From assembly GCA_910575275.1 (NCBI GenBank), contig CAJTEE010000009.1:1-64000 (forward strand): a stretch of 64,000 bases of DNA, given 5' to 3'. Positions 29,922 through 38,431 of the stretch are shown in pieces (the first letter of the stretch is position 1; each line of letters opens with the position of its first letter). The notes under the pieces are model-generated. The model saw only the letters and a list, made by a program, of their open reading frames with translations. It was not told where the DNA came from and searched no databases. The stretch comes from Lachnospiraceae bacterium. GTDB lineage: Bacteria > Bacillota > Clostridia > Lachnospirales > Lachnospiraceae. Position numbers and translations under genes: made by a program.

Positions 29922-32213
29922 ATGAATGATTTAGCTGCATTAAATCCGATGCAGAGGGAGGCTGTTTTGCAGACGGAGGGGCCGGTTTTGGTTCTTGCGG
30001 GGGCGGGGTCCGGGAAGACCAGGGCGCTGACGCATCGAATCGCCTTTCTGGTCGAAGAAAAAGGCGTGAAGCCCTGGAATATTCTGGCGATCACCTTCAC
30101 GAATAAGGCCGCCGGGGAGATGCGCGAACGTGTGGACGGGCTGGTGGAGCACGGAGCAGACAGCGTATGGGTCAGCACCTTTCATTCGCTCTGTGTGCGG
30201 ATCCTGCGCCGGTTTATTGAGAACATCGGATATGAGAGCGGATTTTCGATTTATGATACGGATGATCAAAAATCACTCATGAAACAGATTTTTAAAAGCA
30301 CGGACACGAATTCCAAATACATAAAAGAACGGGGAGTCCTGGGCGTGATTTCGTCTGCGAAAAACGAGTTAGTTACACCGGAGGAATTCCTTTTGAATGC
30401 CAGGGCCACAGGAGACTTTAGGCAGCAGAAGATTGCGGAGCTGTATGTCGAGTATCAGAAGCAGTTAAAGAAGAACAATGCGTTGGATTTTGATGATCTT
30501 CTCGTGAAGACGGTGGAGCTTTTTGAGGCGAAGAAGGAGATCCTGGACTATTACCAGGAGCGGTTCCGCTATATTATGGTGGACGAGTATCAGGACACGA
30601 ATACGGTGCAGTTTAAGTTGGTAAGCTTGCTGGCCGAGAAGTACAAAAATATCTGCGTGGTAGGCGACGATGACCAGTCTATCTACAGCTTTCGCGGTGC
30701 AAACATTCGAAATATCTTAAATTTTGAACATGTATTCCCGGGAGCAAAAGTGATCCGCCTGGAGCAGAACTACCGCTCCACGAAGACGATTTTAGATGCT
30801 GCCAATGACGTGATCCGCAACAACACGGAGAGAAAGGAAAAACGGCTGTGGACGGAAAACGAGACCGGCGGCCCTGTGCGGTTAAAGATTTTTGACACGG
30901 CATACGACGAGGCAGAGGGCATCGTAAAGGATATCGTGGAATGCGGCGGTTCCTGGCGGGATTATGCGGTGCTGTACCGGACAAATGCGCAGTCCAGGCT
31001 TTTAGAGGAGCGGTGCATCGCCCATAACGTGCCGTACCGTCTGGTTGGCGGTGTAAATTTCTATCAGAGAAAGGAGATCAAGGACATCCTCGCATATCTG
31101 AAAACGATCGCAAACGGCCGGGACGACCTGGCGGTGCAGAGGATCATCAATGTCCCCAAAAGAGGGATCGGCGCGGCGACGGTGACGAAGCTTACCGTTT
31201 TTGCATCGGTGAACGGTATGAGCTTTTATGATGTTCTTCTGCGGATCGGCGGTGTGGCCGGAATCGGGCGTGCGTCGGCAAAAATTGATGCATTTACCGA
31301 TGAGATCGGGCGTTTCAAGCGCCTTTTGAGGGAGGAAACGCCGATTGCGGACCTGATTCGCGAGATTGTGGATTCCACCGGCTACAAAGAAGAGCTTTTG
31401 GAGGAAGGAGAGATCGAGGCCAATGCCCGTCTGGAGAACATTGACGAGCTGATCAATAAGGCGGCCGCCTACTGGGAGGACGCCGACGAGCCCACGTTAG
31501 ACGGGTTTCTGGAGGAGGTTGCGCTGGTGGCGGATATTGACGCCATGGACGACTCGGAGGAGCGGGTCGTTTTGATGACCCTGCATTCCGCCAAGGGACT
31601 GGAATTTCCCAATGTGTATGTAAGCGGTCTGGAGGAGGGGCTGTTCCCGAGCTCGATGGCCTTATCGGAGGATGAAAATGCGATCGAGGAGGAACGGCGG
31701 CTCTGCTATGTGGGAATCACGCGGGCCAAGAAGCGGCTTATGCTGACTGCGGCGCGGCAGCGGATGGTGCGGGGCGAGACCCGGTTTTCCAGAACAAGCC
31801 GTTTCATGGACGAGATCTCGGAGGAGCTGCTTTCGCGCGAACAGCAGAAGGATTCCGTTTTTGCCAGGGCGAAAAAACCGGGAGGTATTTCCTTTGACGA
31901 GAGCGGGCTTCCCTGGGGACGGCCTGAGGGGATGAGCGTGTTTGGTTCGAAGCCGTCGTCCTATGACATGGCGAAAAAGCCTGTAAAAAGCCAGGCGGGC
32001 GCGGCTAAGCCGGCTTTCGGGAAAAGCTTCACGGTACAGAAGGCGGATTCGCTTGATTACGGCGAGGGAGACAAGGTCCTGCACAGCCGCTTCGGGGAGG
32101 GAATTGTAAAAAAGATTGCCGATGGTGGGAAGGATTACGAGGTCACAGTAGAGTTTGAGCGGGTCGGGGTTCGAAAGATGTTCGCCTCATTTGCGAACCT
32201 GAAAAAGGTTTAA
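29922..32213 (+). CDS. pcrA: ATP-dependent DNA helicase PcrA (UvrD family)
   Basis: Superfamily 1 3'-5' helicase acting in nucleotide excision repair and rolling-circle replication. Motifs in order: Q motif region LNPMQREAV, Walker A GAGSGKTRALTHR, ITFTNKAAGEMRER, WVSTFHSLCVRILRR, Walker B VDEYQDTN, GDDDQSIYSFRGA, LEQNYRST, then in domain 2 VLMTLHSAKGLEFPNVY and YVGITRAKKRLML. The C-terminal 60 residues (GDKVLHSRFGEGIVKKI) are the Tudor-like domain that contacts RNA polymerase. The length of 763 is normal. AAGGAGAGA precedes the ATG. It has its own promoter and is probably monocistronic or joined to the small membrane protein gene downstream. Confidence 0.97.
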   Translation: MNDLAALNPMQREAVLQTEGPVLVLAGAGSGKTRALTHRIAFLVEEKGVKPWNILAITFTNKAAGEMRERVDGLVEHGADSVWVSTFHSLCVRILRRFIENIGYESGFSIYDTDDQKSLMKQIFKSTDTNSKYIKERGVLGVISSAKNELVTPEEFLLNARATGDFRQQKIAELYVEYQKQLKKNNALDFDDLLVKTVELFEAKKEILDYYQERFRYIMVDEYQDTNTVQFKLVSLLAEKYKNICVVGDDDQSIYSFRGANIRNILNFEHVFPGAKVIRLEQNYRSTKTILDAANDVIRNNTERKEKRLWTENETGGPVRLKIFDTAYDEAEGIVKDIVECGGSWRDYAVLYRTNAQSRLLEERCIAHNVPYRLVGGVNFYQRKEIKDILAYLKTIANGRDDLAVQRIINVPKRGIGAATVTKLTVFASVNGMSFYDVLLRIGGVAGIGRASAKIDAFTDEIGRFKRLLREETPIADLIREIVDSTGYKEELLEEGEIEANARLENIDELINKAAAYWEDADEPTLDGFLEEVALVADIDAMDDSEERVVLMTLHSAKGLEFPNVYVSGLEEGLFPSSMALSEDENAIEEERRLCYVGITRAKKRLMLTAARQRMVRGETRFSRTSRFMDEISEELLSREQQKDSVFARAKKPGGISFDESGLPWGRPEGMSVFGSKPSSYDMAKKPVKSQAGAAKPAFGKSFTVQKADSLDYGEGDKVLHSRFGEGIVKKIADGGKDYEVTVEFERVGVRKMFASFANLKKV

Positions 32214-32253
32214 AAAAGTGAAATTTGGGATAGTAAAATCAAAAAAATAATGC

Positions 32254-32259
32254 TATACT
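32254..32259 (+). promoter_or_regulatory. Extended -10 element upstream of the small membrane protein gene
   Basis: TGCTATACT gives TG-n-TATACT, 47 bp before the start codon. No good -35 is seen. Confidence 0.4.
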
Positions 32260-32306
32260 GTCTATGAAAGGATGCTTTCTGCAAAATAAAGAAAGGATGT
32301 GCAGCT

Positions 32307-32645
32307 ATGAACAAATTTGATTTTATGGGGAAGGACGCTCTCAGCAAAATGGAGGAACTGGTCAGCGCTTCCAGACTTAACGAACTCCTTCATAAAAAAG
32401 AGGAGGAAGAAAAGAAGAAAAACTGTATCCTTTGGGTGCTGGCGATTTTGGGCGCAGTAGCGGCGGTGGCGGCGATCGCATATGGTGTGTACCGTTTCTT
32501 TACACCGGATTATCTGGAAGACTTCGAGGACGATTTTGACGACGACTTCGACGATGATTTCTTTGAGGATGAGGACGAGGAGCCAAAGAAAGAGGAGAAG
32601 AAGGAAGAAAAGGAAGAAGAAAAAGGGGAAAAAACAGAAAATTAA
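32307..32645 (+). CDS. Small membrane protein with acidic tail
   Basis: A 112-residue protein with three parts: a soluble N-terminus (MNKFDFMGKDALSKMEELVSA), one transmembrane helix (about 40-65, ILWVLAILGAVAAVAAIAYGVY), and a highly acidic then Lys/Glu-rich tail (DDFDDDFDDDFF then EEKKEEKEEE). I recall similar single-pass proteins in Lachnospiraceae but know no function. AAAGGATGTGC precedes the ATG. A strong terminator follows. Orientation in the membrane and partners are unknown. Confidence 0.8.
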   Translation: MNKFDFMGKDALSKMEELVSASRLNELLHKKEEEEKKKNCILWVLAILGAVAAVAAIAYGVYRFFTPDYLEDFEDDFDDDFDDDFFEDEDEEPKKEEKKEEKEEEKGEKTEN

Positions 32646-32671
32646 GAAAACAGTTTTGGTTAAGGGATAAG

Positions 32672-32710
32672 AAAAAGGCTGCTGCAAAGACGCTTGCGCA
32701 GCCTTTTTTA
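32672..32710 (+). terminator. Intrinsic terminator
   Basis: AAAAAGGCTGC pairs with GCAGCCTTTTTT around a loop of about 16 nt, ending in a T-run directly after the small membrane protein gene. Confidence 0.8.
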
Positions 32711-32878
32711 TGCGTGGGCGCATACAGAGGAGTGTGCGGCTAAGGCGGTGTGTGGGCCGCGCAGTGAGTAGAGGAAAGTCTCCCCTGCTCAATTGCAGCC
32801 TGCGAGCCCGCCGCAGGAGGAGAAAGCCTGTTGGCCCGCTTCGGCCATGTGCAGGAAAAACAGAAAGGAATCAGGAGC

Positions 32879-34267
32879 ATGAAGAAGGGTGAGATCCGTA
32901 CAGGGATTGTGGAAAAAATGGACTTTCCGAATAAGGGAGTCCTTGTGATAGACGGGGAACGTGTGGCTGTAAAAAATGTGCTGCCGGGCCAGGAGCTCGA
33001 GGTGATGATCACGAAAAAGAGATCGGGAAAATGCGAGGCCAGGGCGTTGCGTCTTTTGAGGCGTGCGGATGCAGAATATGAGGCACCGCTCTGTCCGCAT
33101 GCGGAAACCTGCGGCGGCTGCCTGTATCAGTCCCTCCCGTATGAGGAGCAGCTGAAAATCAAGGAAGGGCAGGTAAGGGAGCTCTTAGACCGTGTGATTT
33201 TGCAGGAATATGCATTTGAGGGGATCATGGGAAGCCCGCTTTGGGAGGGCTACCGCAACAAGATGGAATTTTCCTTTGGCGATGAGGTAAAGGATGGGCC
33301 GCTGGCGCTTGGGATGCATAAAAGGGGGAGCTTTTATGACATTGTGACCGTGGGGCAGTGCAGGCTGGTACATGCGGATGTCTGCCGGATCTTGCAGGAA
33401 ACGCTTTCTTATTTCAAACAACAGGAGGCGGAGTTTTTGAGAAAACAGACGCACCAAGGGTATCTCAGGCACCTTTTGGTACGCCGCGGCATAAAGACCG
33501 GGGAGATCCTCGTCGATCTGGTGACGAGCACACAGGTGGAGGGAGGCTGGAAAGCGCCGGTCGGGGAGGAGGCGCTGCTTGCAGAATGGAGGGATCGGCT
33601 CCTCGCGCTGCCGCTTGCAGGCAGGCTCGTCGGAATCCTGCACACGAAAAACGACAGCCTGGCAGATGTGGTTCAGAATGACGAGACAAAAATCCTTTAT
33701 GGGCAGGACTTTTTTTATGAGGAGCTTTTGGGACTGCGATTTAAGATCACGCCGTTTTCGTTTTTCCAGACAAATTCTCTGGGAGCGGAGCTCCTTTATC
33801 AGACGGCACGGGAATTCATCGGAGAGACCGCGGGCCGCCGAATCTTTGATTTATACAGCGGCACCGGTACAATCGCCCAGATCCTGGCGCCGGTAGCCGG
33901 CCATGTAACCGGCGTGGAGCTTGTCTTCGAGGCAGTGGAAGCAGCGAGGGAGAATGCCAAAAAAAACGGTTTGGAAAACTGTACTTTTATTGCCGGGGAT
34001 GTCCTGAGGGTACTGGATGCACTAAAGGAACGCCCTGATCTGATCGTCCTCGACCCGCCCCGTGACGGAATCCATCCGAAGGCACTCCCGAAAATCCTTG
34101 CCTATGGCGTAGAACGAATTGTATACATTTCCTGCAAGCCGACCAGCCTGGCAAGGGATCTCGTGACGATCCAGGCCGGCGGGTATCGGGTGGAGCGGGT
34201 GCGCTGTGTGGATATGTTTCCGGGGACCGGGAATGTGGAAACGGTTGTTTTGCTTTCCAGGGGATAA
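32879..34267 (+). CDS. 23S rRNA (uracil-C5)-methyltransferase, RlmCD/RlmD family
   Basis: SAM-dependent enzyme that makes 5-methyluridine in 23S rRNA. Domains: N-terminal TRAM domain (about 1-60), an iron-sulfur cluster motif C-x5-CGGC (CPHAETCGGCLYQ, near 75), a substrate domain, and the Rossmann methyltransferase with IFDLYSGTGTIAQILA, LDPPRDGIHPKAL and the catalytic-Cys segment VYISCKPTSLARDL. The length of 462 residues fits. The ATG at 32879 has CAGGAGC upstream; 16 extra upstream codons are unlikely. In Firmicutes this family can modify both U747 and U1939; which positions are used here is not known. Confidence 0.93.
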   Translation: MKKGEIRTGIVEKMDFPNKGVLVIDGERVAVKNVLPGQELEVMITKKRSGKCEARALRLLRRADAEYEAPLCPHAETCGGCLYQSLPYEEQLKIKEGQVRELLDRVILQEYAFEGIMGSPLWEGYRNKMEFSFGDEVKDGPLALGMHKRGSFYDIVTVGQCRLVHADVCRILQETLSYFKQQEAEFLRKQTHQGYLRHLLVRRGIKTGEILVDLVTSTQVEGGWKAPVGEEALLAEWRDRLLALPLAGRLVGILHTKNDSLADVVQNDETKILYGQDFFYEELLGLRFKITPFSFFQTNSLGAELLYQTAREFIGETAGRRIFDLYSGTGTIAQILAPVAGHVTGVELVFEAVEAARENAKKNGLENCTFIAGDVLRVLDALKERPDLIVLDPPRDGIHPKALPKILAYGVERIVYISCKPTSLARDLVTIQAGGYRVERVRCVDMFPGTGNVETVVLLSRG

Positions 34268-34446
34268 AGCAACGTCAGCCTTGATAATTCTGTTTGGCTT
34301 GTGTTTGGGGCGGCGGCCGAGTCCGATTTTCCCCATGACGAGGTAAACCGTCCTCTCACCGGGATTACTGCAACAAAATCACAGACGCTGCCGGCCCGTA
34401 TTCGGGATATCTGTTCTTCAAAAAAGGGCCTTTCCGGCGAGAAGAC

Positions 34447-35019
34447 TCAAAAACGTACAGCTTTTTCGATCCTCCTGACGATTCGCCCTGGCAGCCCATT
34501 CCGATTCCCTGCATTCGCACAAACGACTTTTCCGACCGGCTTCATACCTGCGGTCTTAAAGAATTCGTCCATGCTGCGGATTGCCCCTCTGCTCTGGCCG
34601 AATAGCCATGAAAAGGGGGCGGGAGTGTTACAGGAGGTCAAAAGCAGATAGCTCCTGCCCCGCAGACGAGGTTTGGGGAAGGCGTGCGTTTCCTCCATAG
34701 CCATTCCCAATAACCGGTCAAATAAATTTTTAACGGGGGCGGGTACATTTGCCCAATAGACCGGAGCGGCGAGGATCACAAGCCGGCACTCCTTTATTAA
34801 GGCGGCAATCTCTTGTATGTCATCGTTTTGAATACAAATTTGTGTATCCATACAGGCCCTGCAGCCCGTGCAGAAGGAGAGCTTTTTCTCGTACAGGTTG
34901 ATTTTCGTTACCGTGTACCCCACCTTTTCGGCCCTGCGGACCGCGGATTCCAACATGGCGGCCGTCGTTCCGCCCGTATGAGGGCTGCCCAAAATGGCAA
35001 GCGCATTTTTTCCTTTCAT
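34447..35019 (-). CDS. NADPH-dependent FMN reductase-like flavodoxin-fold protein
   Basis: A 190-residue flavodoxin-fold oxidoreductase: ILGSPHTGGTTAAML is the phosphate-binding loop for FMN, FCTGCRACMDTQICIQNDDI holds several Cys typical of the iron-sulfur-flavoprotein-like branch, and AAPVYWANVPAPVKNLFDRL is the ring-binding segment. It probably reduces quinones, nitro or azo compounds or metals using NAD(P)H; the substrate is unknown. It overlaps the TetR regulator gene by 4 bp (ATGA) and is surely co-transcribed with it. It converges on the methyltransferase gene with a gap of about 180 bp in which I see no clear terminator. Confidence 0.87.
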   Translation of the reverse strand: MKGKNALAILGSPHTGGTTAAMLESAVRRAEKVGYTVTKINLYEKKLSFCTGCRACMDTQICIQNDDIQEIAALIKECRLVILAAPVYWANVPAPVKNLFDRLLGMAMEETHAFPKPRLRGRSYLLLTSCNTPAPFSWLFGQSRGAIRSMDEFFKTAGMKPVGKVVCANAGNRNGLPGRIVRRIEKAVRF

Positions 35020-35660
35020 CCTTCATTCCCTCCGTTTGCAATTGAATGATATAGAAGATGGAAGCCATACTCTAAAAACTGATTTTTAGAGTACCCCATG
35101 GTATGTTTGATATATTCTTCTTTAGTTGCGGCAAGCTGAATCATCCCGGACAGCATACCCCAAAAGTGAAAGATGGTGGGCATGACTTCCAGAGAATCAC
35201 GCAGGTCCCCTTTTTCTATGCCGGACAGCAAGAAGTCTTTTAGCTTCTCGTTTATATCTTCCCCGATCCGATAGGTCTCTTTTTCTTCAGGCAGGCAGCC
35301 ATGGGCTTCGAGGCCAAGGTCGATTTTATCCAAAACCATTTTAAAATAAAAGGGGAATTCCTCCTGGTATTGCACCAGCCCCCGACAGATCCGGTCATAT
35401 CGCGCCTTTGTGGCTTCCTGTCTGGTCAGAGCGGAAGCAATGTAGCCGTATAGCTTTTTCATGCTGTTTAACACTAAAAGACCACTTATTTCTTCTTTAT
35501 TCTTGAAATACACATATAGAGTCGCCTTGCTGTATCCGGCGGCTTTCGCAATCTCGTCCATGGAAGTCGCGGTAATTCCCTTTTGCATAAACAGAGCTGA
35601 CGCAGCGGAGGCAATCTGTTCCCGATGTACGCTTTGAGGTTCCTTTTTTCTTCGTCCCAT
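35016..35660 (-). CDS. TetR-family transcriptional regulator
   Basis: A 214-residue regulator. The N-terminal helix-turn-helix is clear: HREQIASAASALFMQKGITATSMDEIAKAAGYSKATLYVYFKNKEE. The C-terminal ligand-binding domain (about 70-210) is helical and not diagnostic. Its stop overlaps the start of the flavodoxin-like gene, which it presumably controls together with itself, since a 10-bp inverted repeat overlaps its promoter -10. The inducer may be an electrophile or substrate of the reductase (inference). Confidence 0.92.
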   Translation of the reverse strand: MGRRKKEPQSVHREQIASAASALFMQKGITATSMDEIAKAAGYSKATLYVYFKNKEEISGLLVLNSMKKLYGYIASALTRQEATKARYDRICRGLVQYQEEFPFYFKMVLDKIDLGLEAHGCLPEEKETYRIGEDINEKLKDFLLSGIEKGDLRDSLEVMPTIFHFWGMLSGMIQLAATKEEYIKHTMGYSKNQFLEYGFHLLYHSIANGGNEG

Positions 35661-35675
35661 ACATCCCTCTTTATA

Positions 35676-35724
35676 ATAATTAAACTTATAGTTTAATTAT
35701 ATGGAATCGGCTTCGTTCTGTCAA
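35676..35724 (-). promoter_or_regulatory. TetR promoter with overlapping operator
   Basis: On the minus strand: TTGACA (35719-35724), 17 bp, TATAAT (35696-35701). A perfect inverted repeat, ATAATTAAAC-TTATA-GTTTAATTAT (35676-35700), overlaps the -10 and the likely transcription start. This is the arrangement of a self-repressing TetR regulator. Confidence 0.85.
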
Positions 35725-35848
35725 GAAAAATTTGGAATTTGAATCCATGTACTGGAAAATAAAACAAGATTTCCGGGTATTGATTTTCCACCTTATTATG
35801 GTAAAATAGAATGCAAAAGGTAATAGACCGGCGGAATGGAGAACCAGG

Positions 35849-38428
35849 ATGAAAAAGCAGGGAAACGGAAGCAAAACGGACAAGGGAGCTTCATGGCTTG
35901 TCTCTACTATATTGGTTTTTTGTATATTGGGAGCAATCGTTTTTTCAGTGTCAAGGAAAATATCTGCGGAGATGTCTGCCTCGGCGATCCAAAATTTAAG
36001 TGAAAGCCTGGATCTGCTCAAGTGCACCATAGAGGCAATCTTAAAAAAGGAAGCAGAATTTCAAAAGCTGATCGCGCAGGAACGTGCTATGATAGAGAAC
36101 CCGGAGGAATATATCCGCTCTTACCAAAAGAATCAGACGATGGTTAAGCTGTCATTTATACGGGCAGGAGAGACAGAAGGGATCTCCAGTACAGGGGAGA
36201 CATTCTCGGCAGAAGGCCTGGATTTTTCTTCGGGTGTGACGATAGACGGTCTGTTGATTTCGCAGTCTTACTTGAACTATATGGGAACATGGGCCTATTC
36301 AATGAGCTGCCCGGTTATAAAAGAGGACCAGGAAATCGGAACACTTTACGTAGAATATGTATATGATTCTCTTGATAAGTCGCTCCCGAATGGATTTTAT
36401 AACGGGCGCGCCATGCTTTATATCATGGATTCGAAAAGTGAGAGGCTTGTGCTGAAGCCAAAGGGAATGGGGGAACGGAGTGCAGGACATCTGAATCTGG
36501 AGGACTTTTACCGGGCGAACAATATCCAGGAGCCGGAGCTGCGGGCAGAGGTCTCCGAATGTGTGCGAAACGGAAGGAACATTTTATTTTATCATGATAT
36601 TCGGGAAAAAGATTCCTTAAATTATATGTGGTCTGTGAACGGTGGGACGATCTATCTGATCGGCTATGTGCCGATTGAGGCGATTCAGCAGGAAGGAAGG
36701 ACGGTCAATCAAAATATTTTGATCGTTGTCGCTGTCATGCTGGCTGCATTTTTCCTGTGCTGTGCCCTGTATTATTTGAGCCAGAGACAGCAGAATAAGC
36801 TCAGGAGGGAGCGCGAGAAAGAGCGGGAGATCCATAATAAGCAGCTCGCAGAGGCGCTTCAGGCAGCACAGATTGCGAGCAATTCCAAGACCACGTTCCT
36901 CTCCAACATGTCACATGACATCCGGACACCGATGAATGCCGTTCTCGGATTTACGGCGCTGCTTTCCATGGATGCGGATAATCCGGTTAAGGTCAGGGAA
37001 TACACGAAAAAAATTATGGCTTCCGGCCAGCATCTTTTAAGCCTGATCAACGATATTCTGGATGTATCGAAAATCGAGAGCGGGAAAGTCGTGCTCACAT
37101 TTGAGAAATTTACGCTGAGTGATCTGGTGTCCTCAGTCGATGCGATCATTCGGCCGATGGCGCAGGCAAAGCATCAGAGCTTTCACGTCGAGGTAACGGG
37201 GATCAAGCATGAGGATTTAATGGGCGACGAGACGAGAGTGAATCAGATTCTGATCAACCTCCTTTCTAATGCCGTAAAATATACGCAGGAGGGCGGCAAT
37301 ATCTGGTTCCGGCTGATCGGGCTTAAGAAACGGTCCGGCCAGTATGAGCACATCCGGATCGAGGTGGAGGATGACGGCTACGGGATGACGCCGGAATATC
37401 TGGAGACGATCTTTGACGCCTTTACCCGGGCAGAAAACAGCACGACAAATAAGGTACAGGGCACGGGTCTTGGCATGGCCATCACAAAAAATATTGTAGA
37501 ATTGATGGGCGGAACCATAGAAGTCTCCAGCGAAGTAAATAAAGGAAGTCTCTTTCGTGTGGAATTGGAATTCCGCATACCGGAGGAGCAGGCAGACCGG
37601 GAATTCTGGGAGAAAAACAAAATTACGCGGATCCTAGCGGCCTTTGCGGATCCGGAAGCCTGTCAGAGTATCCGGGAGCTCATGAAAAATACGGGTGTTC
37701 TGATTGAAACGGTCTCCAAAACGGAAGAAGCGATGCGTCTGATCCGCGACAACCATGCTGCGGACAGGGATTACCAGATCGTTTTGCTGGATTGGGAGCT
37801 GCCGGATATGAATGGGATCCAAACGGCGGAACGGATTCGGGAGGTTCTTCCAGACCCTGTGCCGGTTTTGTTTATGACCGGCTATGATGCAGAGGCCCCG
37901 GAAGAAGTGCTAAGGCTAAAAAATACGGGGATTCTCACGAAGCCGTTTTTTGTAGCAGCATTTAAAGAAAAAATTTTGGATCTGTGGACAGAGCGCAGAG
38001 AGGAAACAAATGCAAAGGCCGTGAGGGCTGACAGCCTGGAGGGCCTGCGGTTTTTGGCCGCAGAGGACAACGAGATTAATGCGGAGATCCTGGCGGAAAT
38101 TCTGCAGATCGAGGGGGCTAGCTGCGAGATTGCAGAAAACGGTCAGATTGCGTTAGAGCGCTTTAAAAATGCCGCAGAGGGGGAGTTTGATGCGATCTTA
38201 ATGGATGTCCAGATGCCGGTCATGAACGGCTACGAAGCGACGCGGGCAATCAGGGCTATGGAACGGGCCGATGCGGGAGAGATTCCGATCATAGCCATGA
38301 CAGCAAACGCGTTTGCAGAGGATGAGAAAGAGGCTTTAGCAGCCGGGATGAATGTACATGTGGCGAAACCGATTGATATTGGGCACTTAAAAAAGATTAT
38401 CAGACAGTATGTAAACAGGAAGGAATAG
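35849..38428 (+). CDS. Hybrid sensor histidine kinase with two receiver domains
   Basis: An 859-residue membrane kinase. TM1 (about 15-37) and TM2 (about 288-310) enclose an extracellular sensor of about 250 residues. Then come a short coiled coil, HisKA with phospho-His356 (FLSNMSHDIRTPMN), HATPase (ILINLLSNAVKYTQEGG, DDGYGMT, GTGLGMAITKNIVELMGG), a first receiver with Asp648 (VLLDWELPDMNG) but a weak N-terminal acidic pocket, and a second complete receiver (AAEDNEINAEILAEIL, Asp786 in ILMDVQMPVMNG). There is no DNA-binding output domain. The extracellular solute-binding lipoprotein gene starts 3 bp after its stop, so the lipoprotein may deliver the signal to the sensor domain. Confidence 0.93.
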   Translation: MKKQGNGSKTDKGASWLVSTILVFCILGAIVFSVSRKISAEMSASAIQNLSESLDLLKCTIEAILKKEAEFQKLIAQERAMIENPEEYIRSYQKNQTMVKLSFIRAGETEGISSTGETFSAEGLDFSSGVTIDGLLISQSYLNYMGTWAYSMSCPVIKEDQEIGTLYVEYVYDSLDKSLPNGFYNGRAMLYIMDSKSERLVLKPKGMGERSAGHLNLEDFYRANNIQEPELRAEVSECVRNGRNILFYHDIREKDSLNYMWSVNGGTIYLIGYVPIEAIQQEGRTVNQNILIVVAVMLAAFFLCCALYYLSQRQQNKLRREREKEREIHNKQLAEALQAAQIASNSKTTFLSNMSHDIRTPMNAVLGFTALLSMDADNPVKVREYTKKIMASGQHLLSLINDILDVSKIESGKVVLTFEKFTLSDLVSSVDAIIRPMAQAKHQSFHVEVTGIKHEDLMGDETRVNQILINLLSNAVKYTQEGGNIWFRLIGLKKRSGQYEHIRIEVEDDGYGMTPEYLETIFDAFTRAENSTTNKVQGTGLGMAITKNIVELMGGTIEVSSEVNKGSLFRVELEFRIPEEQADREFWEKNKITRILAAFADPEACQSIRELMKNTGVLIETVSKTEEAMRLIRDNHAADRDYQIVLLDWELPDMNGIQTAERIREVLPDPVPVLFMTGYDAEAPEEVLRLKNTGILTKPFFVAAFKEKILDLWTERREETNAKAVRADSLEGLRFLAAEDNEINAEILAEILQIEGASCEIAENGQIALERFKNAAEGEFDAILMDVQMPVMNGYEATRAIRAMERADAGEIPIIAMTANAFAEDEKEALAAGMNVHVAKPIDIGHLKKIIRQYVNRKE

Positions 38429-38431
38429 GAC

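Noticed and set aside
29768-30178. Extended N-terminus of the DUF1836 gene
   Set aside because: The open frame continues upstream antisense to pcrA, but the ATG at 29765-29767 has a good AAAGGAG site and the upstream part is not protein-like.
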